NCBI RefSeq assembly: GCF_003391055.1
Contig: NZ_QUAJ01000018.1
Coordinates: 1-64,000, forward strand
Source of the DNA: Psychrilyobacter piezotolerans
GTDB taxonomy: Bacteria > Fusobacteriota > Fusobacteriia > Fusobacteriales > Fusobacteriaceae
Reading direction: 5' to 3'
Length of the DNA: 64,000 bases
Shown here: positions 1 through 8,600 of the stretch, piece by piece
How positions within the stretch are numbered: the first letter of the stretch is position 1
How the letters are laid out: each line of letters starts with the position of its first letter
The notes under the pieces: model-generated
Databases searched by the model: none
What the model was told of the DNA's origin: nothing
Seen by the model: the letters and a program-made list of their open reading frames with translations, nothing else
Position numbers and translations under genes: made by a program

Positions 1-240
1 AAAAATTCATCTGCAGTTAACTTTTAAAAAATTTAAAATCTTAGCACCTTTTTTTGTAATGCCATTTTTTTTAAACTTGACTTTAAAAAAAATCAATTAT
101 TTTTACTTGACTTCATATAGTTAGTCTAATTGTGTTTTATATATGTTTAATCAGGTAGATGTTACAGCATAAAAAAATAAAAGTCAACATTAATTTAATT
201 TAATTTTAGTTAGAACCTTTAAATTTCTTTCTTCTTTTTC
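1..240. other. AT-rich non-coding stretch
   Basis: No gene, RNA or repeat is recognised in these first 240 bases. The next 100 bases, up to the end of the decayed flavin-protein gene, hold only a terminator and a 3'-end repeat. Confidence 0.6.
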
Positions 241-244
241 TCAT

Positions 245-290
245 AAAAAAACCTCCAAATTAATGTAATTGCAGCATTAATCTGAAGGTT
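245..290 (-). terminator. Rho-independent terminator of the decayed flavin-protein gene
   Basis: Arms at 250-265 and 275-290 pair over 16 bases with two mismatches. On the minus strand the hairpin is followed by a T run (245-250). Confidence 0.75.
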
Positions 291-332
291 TATACAAAAT
301 TTGAAGCAGACTCAGGGATCTCCCTAAAAATT
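286..332 (-). repeat. 3'-end repeat, copy 1
   Basis: This stretch is close to 2986-3030: both share TTTGAAGCAGACT plus flanking bases. Each copy lies directly after the stop codon of a minus-strand gene and before its terminator hairpin, so it forms a shared 3' untranslated segment. Confidence 0.6.
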
Positions 333-338
333 TTTATT

Positions 339-819
339 TTAAAATGAAGAAGACAATTCTATTGCATCTACTGGACATACTGTGATGCCGTCACCACAAT
401 AGTCACATCTTTCAGAGATTACACGGTATGGAGTTCCCTTTTTTCATAGCCGGATACTTATTCATATCATATACAGCCAACTGAAGGTCTTTATTTGTTT
501 TGGCTTTTTCAAGAATTTCTTCTTCTGGCACAAATCTGACTTCACCGATAAGTCTGATAGAATAACCTGGGGGAAATTCTGCTCCTGAATTTCCATCATG
601 AGAAAGTATTCTTGTATCACTTACACCGCAGATTGTTATTTTTCCTGTCTCCATCAATTGTCTTGCAAAGGGTTTATTCCACATAGTTCTAAAATACATG
701 CCTTCTTCGTCACATCCATTAAAATGAGCAACCCTACTGTGAACTTCGTTATTGTGAATTGTTGAAAAAGTTAAAACACCTATTTTATCGAACAATTCAT
801 AAATCTCACTAATTTTTAT
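339..819 (-). pseudogene. Decayed flavin-binding (pyridoxamine-phosphate-oxidase-like) protein with ferredoxin tail
   Basis: The first 120 or so residues resemble the small FMN-binding split-barrel proteins of the pyridoxamine 5'-phosphate oxidase family found in anaerobes. Some of these carry a ferredoxin-like tail. Three lesions are visible. The codon at the expected start (817-819), seven bases after an AAAGGAG site, is ATA; the first accepted start codon is an internal TTG at 795. An A6G3 run near 440 puts the tail in another frame, so the zero frame stops at 412. In the tail frame (to 339) the iron-sulfur motif reads CDYCGDGITVCP, with Gly where the third Cys is expected. A sequencing error could explain the frameshift but not all three. 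Function is probably lost. Confidence 0.7.
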
Positions 820-919
820 CTTACCACTCCTTTAGTTATTTAATAAAAACTTCTATTCAATAGTTTTAATTTTTTTAAAATTACAATTTATTAAGGTCTC
901 TTATTTTAATAGATAAAAA

Positions 920-950
920 GCGTAGATACTTCTAAACTAAGTATCTACGC
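920..950 (-). terminator. Terminator after the SnoaL-like lipoprotein gene
   Basis: Perfect 12-bp arms (920-931 and 939-950) with a 7-base loop. A short T run follows on the minus strand. Confidence 0.8.
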
Positions 951-964
951 TGGTATAAATTTAT

Positions 965-1810
965 CTAGAATTTCCCGTTATCGTTTGCCCATTTATCTTC
1001 TGATAGAATCTCTTGAATAACATCCCAGTGCTCAACGATTTTTCCATTTTCTACTCTAAATAAATCATAGAAAGCTACATGAACTCCTGCAAATTTTCCC
1101 TCACTCATCGATAAAACAAAGTTACCTTCTCCAAGAATTTTATGGTTTTCAGTATAAACCATTGTGATTCCTGCTTCAGCCATAGCTTGTAAAGCTGCAC
1201 CCAGTCCGTCAAGACCATCTGCTATATCTGTGTTATGCTGAATATACTTTTCTGTACTGATATAATCAGTTATCTTAGCAGGATTTTTACCCATTAAAAC
1301 ATCCTCTATAAATCCTTTTACCAGTGTTTTATTTTCCTCAGTTTTATCTAAATCGGTTACTTCTGTTGCACCATCAAGCTGAGTGTGTCCACTTGGATTT
1401 GGACCTTTTTTCTCTCCTAAGTTATCCCAGTGCTCTACAATTTTTCCATTTTCAAATCTGAATACATCAAATCCTACTTTTGGTCCAAAGAACTCATAAT
1501 CTGTTTGAGCAAATACATAATCTCCGTCTTCAAAAACTCTTACAGTATTAGCTTTTATACTATTTGCCGGTAAGCTTGAAACAAATTCCCCAAATCCTGC
1601 TAAACCATCAGGAATTGCTAAATTATGCTGGATATATTTCTCAGAGTTTATAATTCCTATGGGTTCAGATTCCCCTGTTTCTAAGGCTTTTAATAACGCC
1701 ACCACCTGCTCTTTTTTTGATGTTTCTTTTCCCTTTTTGCTTTGAATGCTGTTACACCCAGTTAGTGTTAGTAAAACAACTACCATTGTTAATAAAATTT
1801 TTTTAGTCAT
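965..1810 (-). CDS. SnoaL-like (NTF2-fold) lipoprotein with two domains
   Basis: The 281-residue product starts with a lipoprotein signal peptide whose lipobox LTGC places the lipidated cysteine at residue 19. It is therefore probably anchored in the inner or outer membrane, facing the periplasm. Two homologous halves of about 115 residues follow (roughly 35-140 and 155-275). Each has the motif EKYIQHN near its start and NGKIVEHWD near its end, as in SnoaL-like proteins of the NTF2 fold. Such proteins are usually small hydrolases or isomerases or bind a small ligand; the substrate here cannot be told. A consensus-like promoter lies just upstream, and an AraC regulator gene precedes it on the same strand and may control it. 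Confidence 0.85.
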   Translation of the reverse strand: MTKKILLTMVVVLLTLTGCNSIQSKKGKETSKKEQVVALLKALETGESEPIGIINSEKYIQHNLAIPDGLAGFGEFVSSLPANSIKANTVRVFEDGDYVFAQTDYEFFGPKVGFDVFRFENGKIVEHWDNLGEKKGPNPSGHTQLDGATEVTDLDKTEENKTLVKGFIEDVLMGKNPAKITDYISTEKYIQHNTDIADGLDGLGAALQAMAEAGITMVYTENHKILGEGNFVLSMSEGKFAGVHVAFYDLFRVENGKIVEHWDVIQEILSEDKWANDNGKF

Positions 1811-1855
1811 AATTTTCCTCCCTTATTATTTATATATTAATTATAAGAAATTTAT

Positions 1856-1884
1856 TTATAATCCGGTAGGTAAAAAAAAGTCAA
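1856..1884 (-). promoter_or_regulatory. Sigma70-type promoter of the SnoaL-like lipoprotein gene
   Basis: On the minus strand, TTGACT (1879-1884) and TTATAA (1856-1861) are separated by 17 bases and sit about 46 bases before the start codon. Confidence 0.6.
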
Positions 1885-1906
1885 AAAATGGTAGAAATCG
1901 TACCTT

Positions 1907-2779
1907 TTATCCATGAAAGTTTTGGTATTGGTCTTTAAATTTTTTTGGAGAGGTGCCGACATTTCTTTTAAAATACTTTACTAAATTAGTTTCTTCATCA
2001 AAATTAAAGAAAATGCACATTTCCTTCAAACTCATATCATTTGCCACAATTTGCCTTTTCATTTCTAAAATAACCATATTATCTATATAACTTTTCAAAG
2101 TATATCCTGTTACTGATTTACATATAATATTTAACTGTTTATAGCTGTATCCTGTTCCCTTTGTATATTCAATAGAATCACGACATTGATAATTAAATTT
2201 TTCAATTAATCCGTCGAGAGTTAACATTATTTTCGTATTTTTATTTTCATCTTTAATTAATTTATTTTCATCAACCAGTATATCAAGTTTTGTTAAAATA
2301 GACCCAAGGAGATATCTGTATAATATTATTGAATTTACCTTATCCCCCTTATATTCGCACTTTAGTATCTTGAAAAGTTCTTTAATAGTTCGATCTTTTC
2401 CTGATTCATTGATGAGATGCATATTGAATAGTTTTTTTAAAGAATTCATACCTATTTCGTTAATCTCAATAAAATTACTTGTAAAGATGATTGCTGTTCC
2501 TTTTAATTTTTGATTCCTGGAAAAAGCATGAACGTAATTTTCTCCGACTAATAAGATGTCACCTTTTTTTACATCATATGTTTTAAAATCTACAAAATGT
2601 TTTGCACTATCATTTTCCACCAATAAAATCATGTTAAACTGTGGTCTATGAAATTTACCGATATCAAACTCTAGATTTCCATCCTGAAATCTTTTAAAAA
2701 CGTTTGAAATTTCCATAACTTCAAATTCTATTTTTAATGTATTTTTAAATTTAATTTTACGGATATTTTCTTTATTCAT
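1907..2779 (-). CDS. AraC-family transcriptional regulator
   Basis: The product has 290 residues. The N-terminal part (about 1-160) looks like a cupin-type sensing domain. The C-terminal 100 residues are a double helix-turn-helix of the AraC/XylS type: a first helix pair near GYSYKQLNIICKSVTGY, then DMSLKEMCIFFNFDEETN and the family-typical ending YFKRNVGTSPKKFK. It is expected to bind DNA next to promoters in response to a small molecule. The downstream gene on the same strand (SnoaL-like lipoprotein, 97 bases away) is the nearest likely target. The inducer is unknown. Confidence 0.9.
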   Translation of the reverse strand: MNKENIRKIKFKNTLKIEFEVMEISNVFKRFQDGNLEFDIGKFHRPQFNMILLVENDSAKHFVDFKTYDVKKGDILLVGENYVHAFSRNQKLKGTAIIFTSNFIEINEIGMNSLKKLFNMHLINESGKDRTIKELFKILKCEYKGDKVNSIILYRYLLGSILTKLDILVDENKLIKDENKNTKIMLTLDGLIEKFNYQCRDSIEYTKGTGYSYKQLNIICKSVTGYTLKSYIDNMVILEMKRQIVANDMSLKEMCIFFNFDEETNLVKYFKRNVGTSPKKFKDQYQNFHG

Positions 2780-2851
2780 TTTACCCTCCCTTAATTTTTT
2801 ATATTATAACTCATAGGCTGTTAAAAATAAAACTTATATCGACTACTTGGT

Positions 2852-2893
2852 ATATATAATTTATAGTGACTTTTTTTTGATGAAATTTAGTGG
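2852..2893 (+). repeat. Repeat of the NTPase-flanking family, copy A
   Basis: It shares TATAATTTATAGT, a T run and GATGAAATTTAGTGG with 8428-8480, and the last part also with 4055-4082. Unlike the copy at 8428, its hairpin half is degenerate and no plus-strand gene follows. Confidence 0.6.
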
Positions 2894-2913
2894 GTTGTAG
2901 ATCTTTGCATAAG

Positions 2914-2954
2914 TAAAAAAAGGGAGATAATAATTCTTCGATTCTTATCTCCCT
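2914..2954 (-). terminator. Terminator of the dienelactone-hydrolase-like gene
   Basis: AGGGAGATAA (2921-2930) pairs perfectly with TTATCTCCCT (2945-2954). A T run follows on the minus strand (2914-2920). Confidence 0.85.
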
Positions 2955-2985
2955 GAAAATTCCGTTTTTTATATTGATTTTTAGT

Positions 2986-3030
2986 GTTTATATAAAATTT
3001 GAAGCAGACTGGGGTATGTCCTAGAAATTA
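2986..3030 (-). repeat. 3'-end repeat, copy 2
   Basis: Second copy of the repeat at 286-332. It overlaps the last codons and stop of the dienelactone-hydrolase-like gene. Confidence 0.6.
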
Positions 3031-3788
3031 TTCTTTAAAAATTCTTTACTTCTTTCAAAGGATAAATTGTCGGCTTCAGGATTATAGCTTTTCCCTGGAG
3101 TAGTAAATCCATGACCTGCTCCCTTATAAAGATATGGTTCTACAGACGGCTGAACTTTTACAAATTTTTGGAAATCCTGTATTTTAGAAGCTGTATCGTT
3201 CTCACCGTGATGAATCTGCAATTTGCCATTTAATTTGTTGTTTATAAGGGGTGTTGTATAAAAACCATGAAATGATATCCCCAATAGTGGATCTTCCTTA
3301 TAGAGCTGGTAATCGATCACAGAATCTCCTCCAAAACAATAACCAATCATAGCAATCCTGTTACTATCTACCATTTCATTTGATTTTAACAGATCTAAAG
3401 CGTTATCTATTCTTTCCCTCATTATCTCTCTATTATTTCTATAATAGCCCGATATTTTTCCTGCTTCCTGATGAGTTGTTATTTTTACATCACTTCCATA
3501 CATATCCATGGCTAAAACAACATAACCTAATTCCGCATATCTTTTGGCATTGTTCTTTGTTACTTCATCCAATCCTAAATAATGATGGATAAGCAGAATT
3601 CCTGGAGCTTTTTCCCCTTTTAAATCTTCATAAACCAGATAATTATTATATGTTTTCCCGTCTACTGTCAGGGGTAAAATTTTACTCTTCAAACTATCTT
3701 CACCCACGACATCCTTGGTTTTTCTTGTACTTTCATGGAAGCATCCCATAACTGTTAGCAATAAAAACATTAGTACAATTTTTTTCAT
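3021..3788 (-). CDS. Dienelactone hydrolase family lipoprotein
   Basis: The 255-residue product begins with a signal peptide and lipobox VMGC (Cys16), so it is probably a lipid-anchored envelope protein. The rest is an alpha/beta hydrolase of the dienelactone hydrolase family. The nucleophile is Cys151 in GYCFGG, with Asp198 in GEND and His226 in GAGHGF completing the triad. Family members cleave esters or lactones; the physiological substrate cannot be inferred. Lipoprotein forms of this family are less usual than cytoplasmic ones. The gene stands alone between divergent repeats and ends in its own terminator. Confidence 0.88.
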   Translation of the reverse strand: MKKIVLMFLLLTVMGCFHESTRKTKDVVGEDSLKSKILPLTVDGKTYNNYLVYEDLKGEKAPGILLIHHYLGLDEVTKNNAKRYAELGYVVLAMDMYGSDVKITTHQEAGKISGYYRNNREIMRERIDNALDLLKSNEMVDSNRIAMIGYCFGGDSVIDYQLYKEDPLLGISFHGFYTTPLINNKLNGKLQIHHGENDTASKIQDFQKFVKVQPSVEPYLYKGAGHGFTTPGKSYNPEADNLSFERSKEFLKNNF

Positions 3789-4122
3789 CGATCTCCTCCC
3801 TTTAATAAAATTAAGTTATATTTTCCTTCTTTCACTGTGATTTGTTATATACATTATAAGTTATACTCCATATCCAGTTTTTCCCTTCATAGAGAAAATG
3901 AATCATGCAAAGTTTGATATACGAATATTAAATTTATGATTCATGAATATCAAATAAAAAAATTCAAATGTATAAAACTTTTATAGCTGTTATACGGAAA
4001 TCTTCTAGTAATTTTTAGTGCTGAATAATCTAAAATAATCTGCGACTAAAAATTCTTTTTTGATGAAATTTAGTGGTATAATTTATATATAGAAAAGGAT
4101 GTTCACTAAGAGGAGTTGTACT
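3789..4122. other. Intergenic region before the large NTPase gene
   Basis: Divergent intergenic stretch with no coding signal. It contains an inverted pair ATGAATCAT / ATGATTCAT (around 3898 and 3937) and, near its end, repeat copy B with a TATAAT box at 4077-4082. No clear -35 box is seen. Confidence 0.5.
4055..4082 (+). repeat. Repeat of the NTPase-flanking family, copy B
   Basis: The 25 bases ending TTTAGTGGTATA match the copy after the NTPase gene (8456-8480) at 23 positions. The pair brackets the gene as direct repeats and both end in a -10-like TATAAT or TATACT. Confidence 0.65.
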
Positions 4123-7100
4123 ATGAATTACATAGATTTATCATTAAAAAGTCTAACTAGAGAAGAAGATAATATATATTTACTGAAAGATAAAATTAAA
4201 AAAAATAGAATTAGTATTATGTTAGGAGCACCTGGAAGCGGTAAAAGTTTTATATTACAAAAATATAAAGATGAGAACAATAATGTAGAATTAACATCTG
4301 TTAAGAAATTTATAAAATTAAAAAGACAGATAGATGAATCAGTAAAAATACTCTTATTAGATGGCTTGGATGAATATAGGAGAGTTGCTGATGATAAAAC
4401 TTTTGTGCTTACTGAAATTGGAAATAAAGTGAATGATTTATTAAAAAGAAATAGTGATTTAAAAATTGTTATGAGCTGTAGGGAAATGGACTGGTGTGGT
4501 GAATCAGATAAAAATGCCTTAAAGCAAAAGGTAAATGAGGAAGTTTCACTTTTCAATATTCAACCATTAAGTTTAGAAGGAGATAATAAATTTTTACTAA
4601 AAGATATAATTCAAAAAAACAAAATTGTTATTATATTAGGAGCACCTGGAAGCGGTAAAAGTTCTATATTACAAAAATATAAAGGTGAAAATAATAATAC
4701 AGAATTAATACCTGTTAAGAAATTTATAAAATTAAAAAGTCAGATAGACGAATCAGTAAAAATACTCTTATTAGATGGCTTGGATGAATATAGAAGAGTT
4801 GCTGATGATAAAACTTTTGTGCTTACTGAAATTGGAAATAAAGTGAATGATTTATTGAAAATGAATAAGAATTTAAAAATTATTATCACTTGCAGAGAGA
4901 TGGACTGGCGTGGTGAATCAGATAAAAATGACTTGAGGGAAGAGGTAAATGAGGAAGCCATATTTTTTAGTATTCAACCATTGAGCATTGAAGAACAGAA
5001 TAAACTTGCAGATCTTTTAAACATAGACAATAAAGATATTTTTATTAGAAAATTCACAAATAAAGGTTTTTTAAGCAATCCTCAAATGTTTTATATGTTA
5101 TCTGAAATATGGAAAAATAATAGAGATGAGATTAGTTCAAAAACTAATTTATATAAGCAGTTCATAGTTAGTGCTAGAGAACAGAACCAAAATCATCTGC
5201 AAAGTAGTTTTTATATAGAACAAGGCGAAATGTTTAAAATTGTTGGATACCTTGCTTTTTACTATGTATTTAGTGGTATCGATAATTTTGATAATAATTT
5301 TATTGATGAAATATCAAATTCTGAAAAAGGATATAAAAAAGAGTTATTAGAGGAGGTATTAAAAACAAAAATATTTAGTGAAGGCAAGTTTATTCATCGA
5401 ACAATTGCAGAGTATACCTTAGCCAATTATATTTTTAAATATAAATTAGATGATTCTATTGAAATAAGTAAGGAAAGGATTAAAAACTTATTTGTGAAAA
5501 ATGTTAAAATTCCTACTGAACTTAGAGGAACTTACGCCTGGTTGTGTTCATTAAGTGCAGATCAAGATTTTATTCAAGTTGATCCTTACTATCAAGCAAT
5601 CCATGGGGATAATTCTCTTTTCAACATAGAAGATAAAAAGAAAATCATATTAGCGGTTAAAGAATATTCAAAAACTAATCCATATTTTTTTGAATTCGGG
5701 CAAAGGATGGAATTAGAAGGATTTTATACAATAGAATTAGATAATTTTTTAATAAATGAATACGATAAGGCATTAAAATTTGAAAATCATTACATTGATT
5801 TTATTATCAATATCATCACTCAAAGTGAAGAGATAAGTGATAATCTCAAAGCTTTTCTAAAAGAGAAAATAGAAGAAAATTTAATTCCAACATATTATAA
5901 AGAAGATTTTATAAAATTATTCATATTAGAACCAGATTATTTACAAGATGTAGTTGAAAAAATAAAAAGTGGAGATATTTTAGATAAAGATGATAGATTA
6001 AAAGAAAGAATTCTAAATATATTATATCCTAAATATATAGATCATACTAAAATTTCTGAATATCTTATTTTATATACTCATAAAAGGATAATAGGGTATT
6101 GTAATTACCTTTATAAGACTGAGTATGATAATAAATATGAACTTTTAAAGAGAATTTACGAACTTAGTTGTGATGATTCAAGAGAAGTTAAATTAAAACT
6201 TCCAAAATTAGTTAAAAGCTTTGTTAGTGATTATTTTTTAGAAACATTACTGAAATATGACGAATCTTTAGAGGCAAAAGAAATATACGCTATTATCGAG
6301 TATTTTAATACATACTATTCTGATTTTGAAAAAATAAAATTTGAGTCGTATCGCTATGAGATAACTGATAAGGTTAAAGTATCTGAGGAAAAACTTCAAA
6401 GGTTAGCAAATGAATTATTTGAAATATATATAGATAAAATGCTATCTAAAGAAAATGAAACACTCAACATACATAGTTTAACATGTGATTTTAATTATTT
6501 TTTTAGTTATAAATCTCCAAATAACCAAAGTGAAGTTTTACTGAAAAAAATGAATAAAAATTTTGAAAAAAAAGTTAATAAAGACTTATTTTTTAGAGGA
6601 TTAAATTGTTTATTGAAAGATGAAAATAACAAACCTATAATTCCTAAAAATATAGAGGAATTAATAATTAAATATGGCCTTGAGGAAGAATTTAATAACT
6701 GGTTGAATCCTAAAAGACAAGATTGGGAAATAGAATCTCAACAACAGGAAAAAAAATGGAAGGAAGAGGAAATAGAAGCAAAAAGAAGAAATGAAAAATA
6801 CTTTGAGAATAAAAGTGATGAAGAGATTCAAAAATGTTTTGGAGATTTAGGTTGGATTGCACATTTATTTTATTTTGATAATAGCAAAAAAGAAAAAATA
6901 TACCTAGAAAATGCAACATTAGAAAGGTTAAAAGCGGTACTGAAAGACACAATATATAATGAATTAATTGAACCTAAATTATTAACTCTAAATTCATTGG
7001 CGAAAGATTCTCCTAGTGCAAATAGAAATATTGATATAGTTTATTATGTCTCTTTAGTTTTAAACGAAGATGAAGAAATTATAATAGATGATGTAGAACT

Positions 7101-8388
7101 TAAAAAGTATTTATATACAAATACTTTAAAACAGAGTAAAGCAATAAATATTCAAAAAAGTAATTTTATAAAACGACTAGAAAAGAATGATTTAAATTTT
7201 GTTAAAGGTTGTTTGAAAGAGTATATAGAGTTATTGTTGGAAGAACAATTTTATGAGATTAAGCATATTGTCAACAAATATACAAATTTAGATAGTAATA
7301 TAGATAATTTAAAAAGAATTGCAATGTCTCATGGTTCTAATTTATCGGATATAAAAAATTCGATTTCAGAAAATTTTTTAAATATTTATGCTTTTAATTT
7401 AGAGATGAGTGATTTGATTGAGTTAGAGAAATTAGAGATGAATACAGATAATAAAAATGCAGTAGAAGCCCTAATTGTATTTAATAATAATAAAAAAGAA
7501 AATTTTACTATTGACATGGCAACTTCATTTCACTCATTGATAAGAGATAATGCACAAGAGTTATATGATGGCTTTAAAAACTTTGATAGTAAATTAAGAA
7601 TTAAAATTATTAGTTATATGATGTCAGCATTCAAAATTAATAAATCTATAGAAGAAGTGAATGGCATTCAATCACCTAAAAATGAATGTGCCAGTTTTCT
7701 TAAAAGAACCTCTTTAATGTTTTTTGATATTGAAGAATTAGAAACACTAAGTGAACTTCATTCAAGTGATGATGATACATGGAAAAATAAAATTTTAAAT
7801 AAATTAAATGAGCTACAACAGCAACAAAGTGACAGTTTACATGAGAGTTATAAGGTAAAAAATATAAAGAAATTTATATTTGATAGTGCAATCTTATCGA
7901 AGAAAGATTTTTTTACAGAGGTATCATACAAAATAGAAAAATTAAAACAAGAAATTGAAGATAATATCAATAATGATAAAAATTCTTTTTATAGTGAAGT
8001 AAAACTGGTTAAATCAAAAAAAACGGAAGAAGCATCTAGAGATATTATTTTACAAAGATTAAATGATAAATATGGTAGTGAGTTATTATCTACGAAAGAA
8101 CAATATTTAGCAGATAATAGACTGGATATTAATGTTAAGTATAAATCTAATTTTTCTTATCAAGTACAAATAGAATGTAAAAGAGATGACAATGGCGAAT
8201 TATATGAAGGGATTCAAAATCAACTCATAGATAAATATTTTTCTTCGAATGTTCAATATGGTATTTATTTAATTTTTTATTTTAGAAAACTAAAGAATAA
8301 GTCGCTAATGCTTAAAAAGGTTTATGACTCTATTCCCAATGGATATGAAGATAAAATAAAAGTTATTTGTATTGATTTAGTCATTTAA
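4123..8388 (+). CDS. Large STAND/NACHT-like NTPase with duplicated ATPase core and C-terminal PD-(D/E)xK-like domain
   Basis: The 1421-residue start at 4123 follows AGGAG by seven bases. Residues 19-294 hold two near-identical 138-residue P-loop units. Each has Walker A GAPGSGKS (about 35 and 173), Walker B LLLDGLDEY (about 77 and 215) and a CREMDW sensor motif. Only the second unit continues into a lid/helical region (QPLSIEEQNKLADLL onward). About 1000 residues of helical, low-complexity sequence follow. The C-terminus has an Asp1335...Glu1351-Cys-Lys1353 pattern (RLDINVKY, QVQIECKR), compatible with a PD-(D/E)xK nuclease fold. STAND NTPases with nuclease effectors act as phage sensors in many bacteria. 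Here the ATPase is N-terminal and the effector C-terminal, unlike Avs proteins. The gene is very AT-rich, bracketed by direct repeats, and probably acquired. The defence role is inferred. Confidence 0.75.
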   Translation: MNYIDLSLKSLTREEDNIYLLKDKIKKNRISIMLGAPGSGKSFILQKYKDENNNVELTSVKKFIKLKRQIDESVKILLLDGLDEYRRVADDKTFVLTEIGNKVNDLLKRNSDLKIVMSCREMDWCGESDKNALKQKVNEEVSLFNIQPLSLEGDNKFLLKDIIQKNKIVIILGAPGSGKSSILQKYKGENNNTELIPVKKFIKLKSQIDESVKILLLDGLDEYRRVADDKTFVLTEIGNKVNDLLKMNKNLKIIITCREMDWRGESDKNDLREEVNEEAIFFSIQPLSIEEQNKLADLLNIDNKDIFIRKFTNKGFLSNPQMFYMLSEIWKNNRDEISSKTNLYKQFIVSAREQNQNHLQSSFYIEQGEMFKIVGYLAFYYVFSGIDNFDNNFIDEISNSEKGYKKELLEEVLKTKIFSEGKFIHRTIAEYTLANYIFKYKLDDSIEISKERIKNLFVKNVKIPTELRGTYAWLCSLSADQDFIQVDPYYQAIHGDNSLFNIEDKKKIILAVKEYSKTNPYFFEFGQRMELEGFYTIELDNFLINEYDKALKFENHYIDFIINIITQSEEISDNLKAFLKEKIEENLIPTYYKEDFIKLFILEPDYLQDVVEKIKSGDILDKDDRLKERILNILYPKYIDHTKISEYLILYTHKRIIGYCNYLYKTEYDNKYELLKRIYELSCDDSREVKLKLPKLVKSFVSDYFLETLLKYDESLEAKEIYAIIEYFNTYYSDFEKIKFESYRYEITDKVKVSEEKLQRLANELFEIYIDKMLSKENETLNIHSLTCDFNYFFSYKSPNNQSEVLLKKMNKNFEKKVNKDLFFRGLNCLLKDENNKPIIPKNIEELIIKYGLEEEFNNWLNPKRQDWEIESQQQEKKWKEEEIEAKRRNEKYFENKSDEEIQKCFGDLGWIAHLFYFDNSKKEKIYLENATLERLKAVLKDTIYNELIEPKLLTLNSLAKDSPSANRNIDIVYYVSLVLNEDEEIIIDDVELKKYLYTNTLKQSKAINIQKSNFIKRLEKNDLNFVKGCLKEYIELLLEEQFYEIKHIVNKYTNLDSNIDNLKRIAMSHGSNLSDIKNSISENFLNIYAFNLEMSDLIELEKLEMNTDNKNAVEALIVFNNNKKENFTIDMATSFHSLIRDNAQELYDGFKNFDSKLRIKIISYMMSAFKINKSIEEVNGIQSPKNECASFLKRTSLMFFDIEELETLSELHSSDDDTWKNKILNKLNELQQQQSDSLHESYKVKNIKKFIFDSAILSKKDFFTEVSYKIEKLKQEIEDNINNDKNSFYSEVKLVKSKKTEEASRDIILQRLNDKYGSELLSTKEQYLADNRLDINVKYKSNFSYQVQIECKRDDNGELYEGIQNQLIDKYFSSNVQYGIYLIFYFRKLKNKSLMLKKVYDSIPNGYEDKIKVICIDLVI
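4178..5005 (+). repeat. In-frame tandem duplication of 414 bases inside the NTPase gene
   Basis: Positions 4178-4591 and 4592-5005 align with a constant offset of 414 bases (138 codons). The Walker B stretch around 4339-4446 and 4753-4860 is almost identical at the base level, so the event is recent or the copies are being homogenised. Confidence 0.85.
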
Positions 8389-8425
8389 ATAAAGATATGA
8401 TTTGGAGAATGATAATGTCAATATA

Positions 8426-8460
8426 TGGAGTTACTATAATTTATAGTAACTCTTTTTTTT
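8426..8460 (+). terminator. Terminator of the NTPase gene
   Basis: GAGTTACTATA (8426-8436) and its exact complement (8440-8450) form an 11-bp stem, followed by a long T run. Confidence 0.9.
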
Positions 8461-8480
8461 TGATAAATTTTAGTGGTATA
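8428..8480 (+). repeat. Repeat of the NTPase-flanking family, copy C
   Basis: Includes most of the terminator hairpin, its T run and the segment TTTTAGTGGTATA, shared with copies A (2852) and B (4055). A TATACT box follows at 8477-8482. Confidence 0.65.
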
Positions 8481-8600
8481 CTTAAGTAAAGGAGAATTAT
8501 AATTTTTTTTTATTAGCCATATTCGGATTGTATTTAGAAATAAATAATTATGAATTGGTATTTTAAGGAGAGCTAAAAGTAAAAAAAAGGGGGGCGGTCA

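Noticed and set aside
6710-6952. Minus-strand frames inside the large NTPase gene
   Set aside because: Phe/Leu-rich antisense readings of an AT-rich, Lys/Glu-rich gene. No start signals.
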